From: Agapetus fuscipes | Lineage: Eukaryota; Arthropoda; Insecta; Trichoptera; Glossosomatidae | DNA length: 64,000 nt | Assembly: GCA_951799405.1 (NCBI GenBank) | Contig: OX637343.1 | Location: 12,812,524-12,876,523 of the forward strand | Direction: 5' to 3' | Shown: in pieces, positions 10,460 through 21,900 of the stretch | Position numbering within the stretch: the first letter of the stretch is position 1 | How the letters are laid out: every line of letters starts with the position of its first letter | Position numbers and translations under genes: made by a program | The notes under the pieces: generated by a model | What the model was told of the DNA's origin: nothing | Database searches by the model: none | What the model saw: the letters and a program-made list of their open reading frames with translations, nothing else

Positions 10460-12606
10460 GAGATTTAAAAAATTAAAATTAAAAATAAAATAAACAAATT
10501 GTATTAGGTTACGGGGCGAGTAAAATTTAATAATGTACGACCGGTTTCGGAAACAATGTTTCCATCGTCAGGTACAAAATATTACTGACTAAATAAAATA
10601 AAATATAAATTTGTGTAACATTCTTTTAAGGGGTGGGAGTAGTGGAGGGTGGGAGGGGTGAGGAAGGGAACAGAGCGCTGGGATTGTTGGTGACAGATTT
10701 ATTATTATTTCTAGGAAACAAGGTCAGGAGAGGAGATGGATTAGGGATCAAAAAGTTATTTAATAAGGAATTGACGGTACTTGAATTTTTATTGATTTCT
10801 ATGGTCTCTAGAGCTGTTAAAGTCGGTCTGTATGTGTTTGTATGAAGAAGTTTGATTGTATGTTTATTAAAAGTATGTCCTGATTCTATAATGTGGTTGG
10901 CAAACTCGGAGAAGTTATTATTAGATAAACAACGCCTGTGTTCGTCCATTCTAATTTTTAAACCTCTACAAGTCTGCCCAATGTATACTCGATTGCAGTC
11001 GCCACACCGAACTTCGTATACTCCACATTTTTGTAAAATGTTCATTTTCGATTTAGAATTACTAAGTAAGTTTCCCAATTTATTATTGGTGTAAAACGCG
11101 GGTCTGATAGAGTCGGGTAGAATTTTGGAGATTTTGGAAGAAATTTCACCCAAGAATAGTACTTTCCTCCAAGGTCGGTCTAGGTCCTCTCGAGTGTTAT
11201 AAGAGTGGTAAATGTGTTGTCTGTATAGTGTTGTTTTGGTTTTTTTGTTGAGTAATTTGTCTATTATTTTGATGTCATATCTGTTATTGAAAGCAATTTG
11301 TCTAATAGTGTCAAGTTCGGTTCTGTGGTCAGCATCTGTTAGTGGAGTCCTGATAAGTCTCTCAAGCATGGAGTGGAAACTTGATAGCTTGTGTGAAATT
11401 GGGTGCGTGGAGGAAGAATGAATAATGGTGTCGGTGTGTGTGGGTTTTCTATAAATGGAATATGCAATCTTGTTATCACTTATTTTAAGAGAATAGTCAA
11501 GGAAATTAAGAGTATTATCAGGGTTAGATTCTAATGTAAAATTTATGTTAGGATGTAATTTATTGATAAATTCTAAGAGTGAACTAAGTTGTCGGTTGGT
11601 TCCCTTAAATTAGCAAAAAATGTCATCTACGTATCTAATCCATTTAACAATATTATTTTTAAGATTGAAATGATCAGAAGAATACATGGTTTCTTCAAGA
11701 TTGTTGAGGAATAATTCAGCTATGATGGGGCTAAGCGGGGAGCCCATGGGTAGACCGGTGGATTGACTATAGTAATTGTTATTAAATTCAAAATAATTTT
11801 GTTCAACACATGTATTAAACATTCTAATCATTTCATCTTTTACACTGTCATCTAGAGTTGATTTATTTAGTAGTTCAGTGAAAATTATTCTACTGTCGTC
11901 AATAGGGACGTTGGTAAATAAATTTGTAATATCAAAAGAAACTAGTTTACTGTTAAATGGCACTATGAAATTATTTAAAAGTTTGACAAGCTCATGGCTA
12001 TTCTTAATACTGTATTTGGGATGAAAAATGTCGAATTCTAAAATTAAGTCATTAAGTTTTTTACATAATTTATAAGATGGGGCTGGATAGTATGAAACCA
12101 CTGGGCGGATAGGTACATGGGGTTTGTGGATTTTAGGAAGGCCGCATAGTTTGGGGGCTTGGTGGTTGGATTGACAGAGGTACTTATTACATAATATGGG
12201 CCATTTCTGGATTGTTTGAATTATTTTACCATGAAAACGTGATGTGGGGTCAGATTTAAGAACACTAAAATTATTATCTCTTAGAAAATGTTTGACTTTG
12301 TCCTTATAATCTACTTCACTGAGGATCACCACACTATTTCCTTTATCCGCTTTTGTAATGATGAGATTGTTCATTCGGAGAGATGATTGTATTTCCCTCG
12401 CCAGTTTGAGCTCCTGCCTACCGGTCCTGGTAGTGCAGATTGGTAAGGTCTTGATGAAACCCGCGCAGCTATACTTGAAGCTCGATGCTTCTTTGTATAA
12501 TGCGGTGTTGGTATCCGCTGCCAGTTGGATGAGGGACTTCTCAGATGTATTTTGTAAATTATACTTTAAGCCTTTTTCAAGCAGGTGGTTTTGATCATTC
12601 GAAAAG
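10460..12606 (-). mobile_element. Penelope-like retroelement with GIY-YIG endonuclease, 5'-truncated
   Basis: Coding runs from about 12606 to 10626. The start is NHLLEKGLKYNL. Reverse-transcriptase motifs follow: ADKGNSVVIL, GLPKIHKPHVPIRPVVS, VSFDITNLFTNVPI (first catalytic Asp), GLPMGSPLSPIIAELFL and RYVDDIF (catalytic Asp pair). After a linker comes GVYEVRCGDCNRVYIGQT and RMDEHRRC, a GIY-YIG nuclease with the Cys pair typical of Penelope-like elements. One in-frame TAA interrupts the ORF right after DDIFC (about 11610). The 3' non-coding part contains a hammerhead fold (10535-10575). The element sits exactly between SFDCQ and LLLPKLPDQS of the third GQNKN gene, in the same orientation. Confidence 0.92.
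10535..10575 (-). ncRNA. Hammerhead ribozyme of the Penelope-like element
   Basis: The minus strand reads TGTAC, CTGACGA, a stem-loop GGAAAC/GTTTCC, GAAA, the short palindrome ACCGGT, C, then GTACA. This is the conserved hammerhead core (CUGANGA and GAAA) with stem I from TGTAC/GTACA, a six-pair stem II, and a minimal stem III of self-complementary ACCGGU, with cleavage expected after GUC. Hammerheads with very short stem III are known in Penelope-like elements, where activity is thought to need a dimer. No activity can be judged here. Confidence 0.75.
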
Positions 12607-12903
12607 GCATTCTGACAGTCGAATGACAATGTCAGAATATCTTCTTTTTCCTCTCTCAAAATTTGATAAAACGTTTTATACCGAAGACTGTGTTCTCGCT
12701 TTAATAACATCAGGTCATTCTTTTCTTCCGCGTTTTCGACTCTTTTAATTTTGTCAGTAATTTGTAAGCATAGCGAACAAACATCTGTTCGCGGACTCCC
12801 AAAGCCAATGTTATAACCAGTATTGAAAATTTTCCTGAAATACGACTGTTTTACTTTAAGGGTATCATCCTCAACTTTAGAATTATACATATTCCATAAT
12901 AGA
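12600..12903 (-). pseudogene. Upstream exon of the third GQNKN-family gene
   Basis: The exon opens after a CCTGTAG acceptor (12904) with LLWNMYNSK. It continues with VKQSYFRKIFNTGYNIGF, a CSLC pair, and LTLSFDCQ. FNT-YNI-F followed by a Cys pair and (F)D-Q matches the first locus (FNTEYNISF, CCTC, CFDLQ). The Penelope-like element begins at codon DCQ|N. No matching N-terminal exon with the RNP-W and Cys-cluster blocks was found upstream up to 14.1 kb, so that part is either lost or in more distant exons. Confidence 0.6.
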
Positions 12904-14124
12904 CTACAGGCCCATGTTCAAAAATGGATGGGTCATATGAACCACCAGGTGACGTATATAGTATGATATAAGACCATGCAATAATAAGATTCAGCACTAT
13001 GCCGTCACTTGTAAGGTGTCCAACTGAGTGCTGGTGAAAATTCAAAAGTGCAGGTAGGAGTAAGTAGATTTTGTTCACATATTTTTGTACGGCATTTTTA
13101 CCATCGTTAGATTTATGAAAAATAATAAGAAAACGCGCAGTGCCGTAAAAAAATGGTGCGCCACAAAGTAGGGATTTTTTTTCGATTTTCTGACATTTTC
13201 CAGGGTACATTTGGTCACTTTACTCTGTACGGCATCAGTTTCATGCTGTTTCAATACAGCTTTTAATCTATTATTCCGCAACCCCGTACAAAAATCGTGC
13301 GACAAAGGGAAAAATCAAGGGTTGCAACCCCCTTTCTTTCCGTGCTCCGGGGGGGTGATTTGAAAAAGTACGGCTTTGGTTCCAAAACATTACCTAGCAC
13401 TCAAAAGTACTATTAAAAAAAATGCCATCAAATAATTATTGTTCATTTGAATGTACATTAATAATTATCTTAATTTCATGGTATACTTGATTTATAAAGC
13501 TGTAAAATCATTTAACTCTGTACGGCAACTTTTTTTTTAACATAATATTGTAAAATACAACTGTTATATAGTATTGCCGTTCAAAAGAAACTGTTCAAAA
13601 AAAAATTATAGAGAAATACAAAAACTGTAATTTTTTTAATTATTGCAAAAGTTTAAATATTCATAGATTAATAAAATATAGCAATTTTCTTCATTTTCCC
13701 CTTGTTTTAAATAGTATTAAGATAAATGAATTAGGAAAAAATGATGCCGTACATTTTAATGCAGTCCATATCTTTTAGGCTGATGAAAATGACGCTACTA
13801 TTTTAAGGGTGTAGTATTTTATGGTTATCTGATACTGTACGGTATTAACATATTTTTGAAGAGAACAATTGATAATATGATAAAATCATTATGACTTCTA
13901 ACTGAAGTGAAACGGTGTGTATATAATATCCAAGAATTGAAACTATAAATCCCAGTATCAACAGTTTTGTATACTTTTTGGTTTCATATATACTTCAAAC
14001 ATTATTGATATATTTATATAATTGATTTGTTTCATCGTAATGATGTGAATAAATAAAACAACTATTTTTTAGATAAATTCGATATATTTAAAGATGATAA
14101 TACAAAATAAGGTTTTTATTTAAA
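12904..14124. other. Gene-poor stretch with repeated GTACGG words
   Basis: The word GTACGG or its complement CCGTAC occurs about seven times between 13088 and 13850, often as CTGTACGGCA. Two longer phrases recur in degenerate form (TTTACTCTGTACGGCA; GTGCGxCAAAG followed by a run ending ATTTTT). Open frames here have no recognisable domain. Confidence 0.4.
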
Positions 14125-17100
14125 TTAATCAGTATCGGAATCAGCCGCTGAGTTGTTATCGGAGTCAACGTCTTCATCGACGTCTGAATTATCTTCTCTA
14201 TCATTTTCTGAAACATGAATAAGTTTTTGTCAAAATTAAAGTCTTACGTACAGATTGAAGATGTAAAGATATATTTATTCACCTATGACGTCATCAATTT
14301 CTTCGCCTGATTCCTCATCCGGTTCCGTTATGTCACTGACTTTTTGGGGGCATTCCTCGCCGTGGAACCAGTCGAAATCGTACCGACCGTCATTGAACAT
14401 CCATCCATATCTTATTGGTAACAAGGTCGACGGTATTTGTTTGTAGGCATTACACCAAATCTGTGCTATGTAGGTACTTCTCTTCATATGTTGTTTTAAC
14501 TCCCGGAAACAAGGGGGAAACGACGTTGCTTCCAATTTCATAGCTTTCTTTTTGAAAGCTTCATTACAGCTTTTCGGTGTATAAATCCTATCGAATATGA
14601 TACACCTTGCTTCGTTGACAGTTTTTATTGCTTTTACATTGTATAAAACGCATACATATTCTTGCAGAACATTGAAAGTTTGTTCCATGAGTAGTGGATC
14701 TGTAACAAACGCACTATGGCCTATTTGAATAAATGCGTCCTGGAACTTCCTAGATTTCTCCAATACTTTTAATGGTCTGTTTTTACCCTTCCTATAAAAT
14801 GCGGGATTGAAGTCGCATCCCGTAAAAGCATGGAATGCAGCCAACGAAGAACAGAGCTTCTCGCCCAAGTCTCTGTACACAGCACAAACGTCAATGTTTT
14901 TCACGTGATTACCGGTTCCGAGTTGCATCCATATCTTGCGATCGACATTGAACTGATTCTCGCCCACATTTACTAGGATTTGTTTCATATTAGCTAATAA
15001 TATGACGAAAATATCTGTGTCGGAACACTTGATCAAAATGTTCGTACTTGACCCAACAGCGCAAACATGATAAACTATTTTTGTATCGGCTTCTTCATGA
15101 GCACTGCAGGTATACTTTTCAGATACTTCTCTAACGACAGATTCTCCCGATTTTCTGTAAGAATGACACAGCTGATAATTTAAAAACACTTTCTGTGTAG
15201 GCTTAATCAACATAGCTTTGTCTCGAGTCGACCAATCATTGACGAGAAACTGGACAAATGCTTGCTTGAATTTTATGTTCTTTAACTCGGCTATGAAATT
15301 TGCCGGACGTTTCGTTTGAGGTCCTTCAATAACGAAATCATCATTTCTTAAATTATCTCGTATAGAATGCTCGTAATCTTTTATGCTTGGTGTTGGGTAA
15401 GTATCAAAGATCACGTGGATTTCCGTAGCTACGTGATTTGTTAGATTACGGAGCAAATTATAACTTATAGCGCCAAAGGTAGAAGGTATGTCTCGAAGAG
15501 TATAGAGATAAAAAAATCCATCAATAATCACAACATCCAATTCCTTACGAATACTCTCAACGATTTTTTCTCTATCTATCAAAGGTTTTACCAGCTTCGA
15601 TTTATCTGTTTTATTGATGGTTCCATCTATATGGCATAATGATAGTGGAACAGGGGTCAGAGGGTACTCCAGAACGTTTTCAATATCAACATTTTGTTGT
15701 AGACATATACCTAACAATCTTCCAAATAAATCCCTCTGTAGTTTAACCTCATTCACCTTTCCACCTTGACGTTTTACTATTTTCTTGGCTTTGAAAGTAT
15801 GAATAACATTTCTCTGGATAGCTTGTTCAAAACAATGTGGATTTGATGCACATTGTACTAAAAATGTTTTCCTCTGCTCTTCTCCAATTTTTACAACATT
15901 CATTAGAAATTCATGGACTTCATGACTTGCAGACTGTCCATTACTAATATTATATAACAAGTTATCTTTTAATGAAGACGAAAATGGATTCAAACGATTG
16001 TTAATACTGTCTTCAAACTGTTGTATTTGTAGTTGGCTTTTTTCTATTTTGTTTTTCCTCAAATCATTAGTAACCTCTTCTCGGTTCTTCATTAGCACTT
16101 CGGCGAGTACGTGAGAGATAATCTCCGTTCGTAGAGCATGGCTTTTGCACCACCTTTGCCGAGCAGATATTGAGTTTTTCATACATGCAATGCCAGTTGA
16201 TCGTTTAGCAGCATCAACGTTGATCGTACTTTCAACAGTAAAGTCTACTTCTCGCTTGGAAAAAGGCTTCTTAGTTCTTTTTATCCCTACTACAATATTC
16301 AATCCAGGATGCGATTGCTCGACATTTTCCAAGTTGCAATGATATAAAGTGAGGTACCTAGCATAGTTTTGATGATTGAAGACAAAGAACAGATTGGCAA
16401 TGAGTGGCAGAGTATATTTGTACAAATCGATATCATCTGTGCGAATACTTCGGTCAAAAAGAAAGTAGTTGTTAACCATTTCAATATAAGTAAGATAGAA
16501 TTTAGGTGTACATCCATGATCACCATTTAACGTTTTTCTACGGAAGTCGTCATATTTATATAATATATTTATAAAATCAACATTATCTACTGTAGGGTAT
16601 GTAACTAATTTTCCATTAATGTCTTCACCTTTCCTATTTTGAAAAGCTTTCAAGAAGTCTAAACACTCATCGCTTACTATTACATTTTCTTTCTCTATGA
16701 AAAATTTGAAATGCATTATTTCAATAGCAACAGACATAACAGGATGTAAGCGTTTACATCTGTTGAAGTGCTTCCCCATAAGAAATGAGTTTACAGATCC
16801 GCTTGCCAATAAACCAGAGTCAATTAAAATTTCCGATAAACCACAATTTTCAATGTATTTACCAATCGCTTTAAACTGCGACATTGCTATGTGGAAAGGT
16901 CCCAAGTGAACAAAAATGCGTTTCAATGTTGAGTCCTTATTTCTTCTCAGCTCAGAATTTTGTATTTTCAACGATTTACTAGCTATGGCCAAATCATAGT
17001 GTACCTGCGCGTACTGTTGTCCGCATTCTTCAGCACCTTGGATACTCCGCATCATAGTTTCATGTACCACGTAATCTTTGGTAGGTGATTCATTGATAGG

Positions 17101-18563
17101 GGTTAAATAAAATACATCTTGAGTAATACTTTTGTCATTGGCAATTAGAGCGTTAAATCCCACCCACATTGGTGTAGATATATTCAAAGCATGGCTTATC
17201 ATCCATACTCTATCTAACCTTTTAGCTTCTTCCAAATTAGTAGGTGCATTATCGTTTGCCGGCAATTGGAGAGTGCCTTCAAACTTTGGAGTTTCTGTAA
17301 GTGGTTGAATAACGAGAGTATCGGCTTCATAGTGTCTGCGGAATCGTTTTCTACGAGGCTGGTTACTGTCAATACCATCGTTACTTTCTTCAGGAGATAT
17401 GTCAACTTGTGGAGCATGATCTTGAAACGAAATTCCCACCGTATCGTGCATAGTGTCTTTACCATCACATGTTTCTACATATCGATCAAAATTATCGAAA
17501 GCAAAACCACTATTGAGAGATGGTTGCAATACCATACCAGCAGGGCATACCTTATCTGTTTCCGATATAGCATAGGTTGCTTCTGTCTCCAATTCTAATA
17601 CTTTCGAGTACGAAATGCAATGTCCGTAGGAATGTAAGAGGCGTAGAAGCTTTTCACTACTACTCAAACTTTTGACTGTTATTCCAAGAGTTATATGTTT
17701 GGATGTCTTAACTCTTCCTCTGTGAATAGCATAAATAACATCAGAAGCAAAAGACTTGGCGAAGACCAACTTTTTCGGGTCTTTTATTTTATCCACGTCA
17801 CCTCCAGTTAACAAAAGAGTATAAAAACGTAATAGAGCATATGGAATTTCACATTCACCTTTGATGAGTTTTGGCGCAGTTACATTATCACTGATTGGAT
17901 TTTTTTCAACTCCTAGAACAATCTTCCGCAGGAATAACGCTGAAGTATTAATGGTGTTTTCTTCATTCACGTACGTCATATCAATATTTTCTAGAGTTGC
18001 ACTAGCAGAGACAACGTGTTTGCATCCACGATTGTAAATAATGATGACAGCATCCTTGAAATTTTCTAAAATTTCACTCTGTATATTGGAGGTGTCAAAA
18101 CACTTAGGTAACTTCTCATTATCATACTCTTCCAATAAAAATTGTCTGAATAAATTGAGCAAGAAGGAATATTGGAAAATGCGCATATTTTCGACAATTT
18201 CTTCCTGAATAAACGTAAACAGATTCTTACGAGCTCGCTCGTGTTTTTGTCTCCTGAAGTGCCAATCAGTATTTTCTTTTTTTGCCTACAGTTATTTAAA
18301 TATTGAGTTTTACAAACCCTATGATATGGTATGGGTACTGACATCTCTTGACATTGGTCAATCCTTTGTAAAATCTCTAAATCATATTTTTGAGTAGCTA
18401 AATCTGCAATAATACGAAATGGTTCGTAATTTTTGTTCGCTTTAGTAAAGCTACATGCCATGAGCTGGTGGTTATGTCGTTTGCGTACTTGCGCACAAAA
18501 TACACAAGCAGTTGGACCTTGTTGAAAAGATACGTGCTCTTCAGGTTCTTCGTTATTTCCGCT
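14125..18563 (-). CDS. Large spliced gene with XPG/FEN-like (PIN-fold) nuclease signature
   Basis: The exon opens after TTTTTTCAG (18564) with a ACVFCAQVRKRHNHQL zinc-finger-like block and an IPYHRVCKTQYL motif. The frame then slips at a run of seven T (18277-18283) and continues as one long frame of about 1300 codons. Near its end are VVIIDGFFYLY (about residue 885 of that frame), AHEEADTKIVYH (1027), CSDTDIFVILL (1053) and AFHAFTGCDF (1120). Together they mirror the DG, E-A-D, SxDxD and GCD acidic blocks of XPG/FEN nucleases. A 75-nt intron (14208-14282, ATAG|GTGAAT to TTTCAG) leads to a last exon at 14125-14207 that is highly acidic. AATAAA follows the stop. This family of long invertebrate proteins is uncharacterised as far as I know; nuclease function is inferred. 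No transposon termini were found. Confidence 0.75.
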
Positions 18564-18945
18564 GAAAAAATTTATTTATTCTGGTTATTCATAGTCAGAT
18601 TGTCACAATACATGTAATTGTAGTTAATAGAACAACAAAAAACATTTTTAAAATATAATTGTCAATAAAGTATTTGTTGTATTCCCTGTTTAAAAATATT
18701 TATTGAAAAAAATTCACTACTACGAGATTTGAATTTTTTTAAATAATTTCAATTGATTTGAATTTCTTGTATATCTATATATCTACTAGCAGACTGACCG
18801 TGCTGCGCACGGCTGTCTGCTAGGCCCTTCGGGCAGTGTAAGTCTGGCTTCGCATTAATTTTTCCTCACACCTCCTTCATAGTAATTAAATGCTTTAAGA
18901 AGTAATTTGAAAAAAAAATTGCGGTAAAAGGGTTATTTAGTTCTT
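18564..18945. other. Non-coding flank with nested GC hairpins (Helitron-like end candidate)
   Basis: At 18786-18823 CTAGCAGAC and GTCTGCTAG enclose CCGTGC-TGC-GCACGG, a near-perfect nested palindrome ending CTAG. A second hairpin GCCC-TTC-GGGC follows at 18824-18834. A hairpin about ten bases before CTAG resembles the 3' end of Helitrons, but no other Helitron feature is visible. The rest is AT-rich and may be intron or 5' flank of the XPG-like gene. Confidence 0.35.
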
Positions 18946-21900
18946 TCATGTTCTGAGTATCTTGTATGAAGCATGAGGTATGAGTCTGACCTCCCATAGG
19001 TACCTTAAAAAAATGTTCACTGAACGAATGTTTCTCTGTTTCTGAAAAGGCCGGCAAAAGTTGTAGGGCTTATGGTCAAGAGAGGCTGAAATTTTTATTT
19101 GTAATTACACATGCAGCGTTTGTAAGCGCAAACTCACTCATGTCTGCTTGGGGGCATGCATTCAATATGAATTATAAAATGTATGTATGCAACTTAGATT
19201 TATATTCTAAAATTAAAAACATCAAGTGCCACAATTATATGTTAGCGTGAAAAAACATTTGCCAGCCTGAGCGTGTGAATTATATTTGAATTGATTTGCA
19301 TTGAATATGAATTATAAAATGTATCTATGCAACTTAGATTAATATTTTAAAATTAAAAACATCAAGTGCCACAATTAAATGCTATCGTGAAATGACATTT
19401 GCCAGCTTGTGGGTGTGCATCGTATTTTAATCATCAAAACTCTTTTTTGGAACTTTAGATTATAAATTAAGATTACCGTTGTTCAAGGATTTTTCAAACT
19501 CAAATTCCTTGACTCCAGGGTTAGTATGAGGCTTACCACCCATATCGCATAAATGGGTTCACTTAACTTATGTTCCCCCTGTTTCTGAAAAGGTCGGCAA
19601 AAGTTGCAGAGCTTATGTGCATTAGAGGCCTTAATTTTAATTTGTAAGTTCACATGCAGCATTTCTAAGCGGGAACTCACTCGTGTCTCCATGGAAGCAT
19701 GCATTGAATATGAATTATAAAATGTATCCATGCAACTTAGATTTATATTCTAATATTAAAAACATCAAGTGCCACAATTATATGTTAACGTGAAATGACA
19801 TTTGCCAGCTTATGGGTGTGCATTTAATTTGAATCATCATATCAGTTTTTTTGCAACTTTAGATTATAAATTAAGATTAACGTTGTTTAAGGATTTTTCA
19901 AACTCAAATCCTTGACTTATAGGTTGGTATGCGGCTGACCACCCATACTGTGAAAAATGGTTCACTTTGTTAATGTCACCCCTGTTTCAGGGAAGGATGG
20001 CAAGAGTTGCAGGGCTTATGTTCATTTGAGATTGGGTTTTATAATGTAGGTCCACATGCGGCATGTGCCAGCGCGAAATCATACATGTCTACTTGTGGGA
20101 ATGCATTGAATATAAATCTTAAATGATATATATCCTTGCAGCTTAGATTAGATTAGAAATTCCTTGACTTATGGGTTAGTATGAGCCTGAATACCCATAT
20201 CGCAACAAAATGCTTCATTTGAAAAATGTTTCCCCTGTTTTTGAAAAGGGTGGCAAAAGTTGCAGGGCTCATGTTCATTACAGGCCTTAATTTGAATTTG
20301 TAAGTTCACATACAGCATTTATAAGCACGAATCCACTCGTGTCTCCAGGGGGGCATGCATTGAATATGAATTATAAAAGTTATTGTATCTGTGCAACTTA
20401 GATTATATATTCTAATATTTAAAAAAAATCAAGCGCCACAACTACATGTTAGCGTGAAATGACATTTGCCAGTTTGTGGGCGTGCATTCAATTTGAATCA
20501 TCAAATAACTTTTTTTGCAACTTTAGATTATAAATTAAATTTAACGTTGTTGAAGGATTTTTCAAACTCAAATCCTTGACTTATAGGTAAGTATGAGCCT
20601 GAATACCCATATCGCAAAAAATGGTTCACTTGACAAATGTTTCCCCTGTTTTTGAAAAGGTTGGCAAAAGTTGCAGGGCTTATGTTCATTACAGGCCTTA
20701 AATTTAATTTGTAAGTTAACATGCAGCATTTATAAGCGCGAACCCACTCGTGTCTCCAGGGGGGCATACATTGAATATGAATTATAAAAGTTATTGTATC
20801 TGTGCAACTTAGATTATATATTCTAATATTTAAAAAAAATCAAGCGCCACAACTATATGTTAGCGTGAAATGACATTTGCCAGTTTGTGGGCGTGCATTC
20901 AATTTGAATCATCAAATAACTTTTTTTGCAACTTTAGATAATAAATTAAATTTAACGTTGTTGAAGGATTTTTCAAACTCAAATCCTTGACTTATAGGTA
21001 AGTATGAGCCTGAATACCCATATCGCAAAAAATGGTTCACTTGACAAATGTTTCCCCTGTTTTTGAAAAGGTTGGCAAAAGTTGTAGGGCTTATTTATTT
21101 AAGAAGAATAAACGGCTATATAGCCTTTTACAACATTGCGATAAATATAAATATGTAGGTACATAAGTAGGTACTGTATCTATAGGTATAAAACTAATAT
21201 CTTAAAATATAACACAAATAAATGACACATAAATAATATACAAAGATGTAAATATACGATGGTTATAAAGCAATAGAACTAACAATTTAAAAATAATAAC
21301 AATAAACTTTAAAAATAATAATGCAAAAACCATAAACCAGTGTAAGCAATTGTTGTATACAAAAATTGTTGTAATAACAACAAATCTTCATTATTTGATC
21401 AGGGTTGTCACAAACATAATATCCTAAATCAGGTGTAAAATTTGCTAAAATTAATAGAATAAACAAAAGATCATTTAAAATTTCAAGGATTTTTTTATAA
21501 AAAAATTTCATACAATGCATTACAACATACAATTTACAATGTGTTGTGCAAAGAAAGAAAGAAGATGTGAAACTAAAGGTACAAAAAAAAATGTGTTGAG
21601 ATGGCTTGGGCCTGTGGAAAGAATGGATAATGAGAGACCGACAAAATGCGGATACCTACATACTATTTTTTTTTTTTTTTTAAATGTATAGAATCCCGTG
21701 GAGAAAATATCAACCTCCAGCTTGTTCGCCTCCCTGGGCAGTCGCTGAAAAGGCGAGTAATACTGGTAGTTCACGGCACAGTCTGCCACATCAAAAGTAT
21801 CCACGTTACGCGTGTTCCTTATTGGGACACGGAAATTAATTTTTGATAGGAGTTGGGGCGCGTCGGTCAAGCCATTAATGAGTTTGTATAGAAAAACCAT

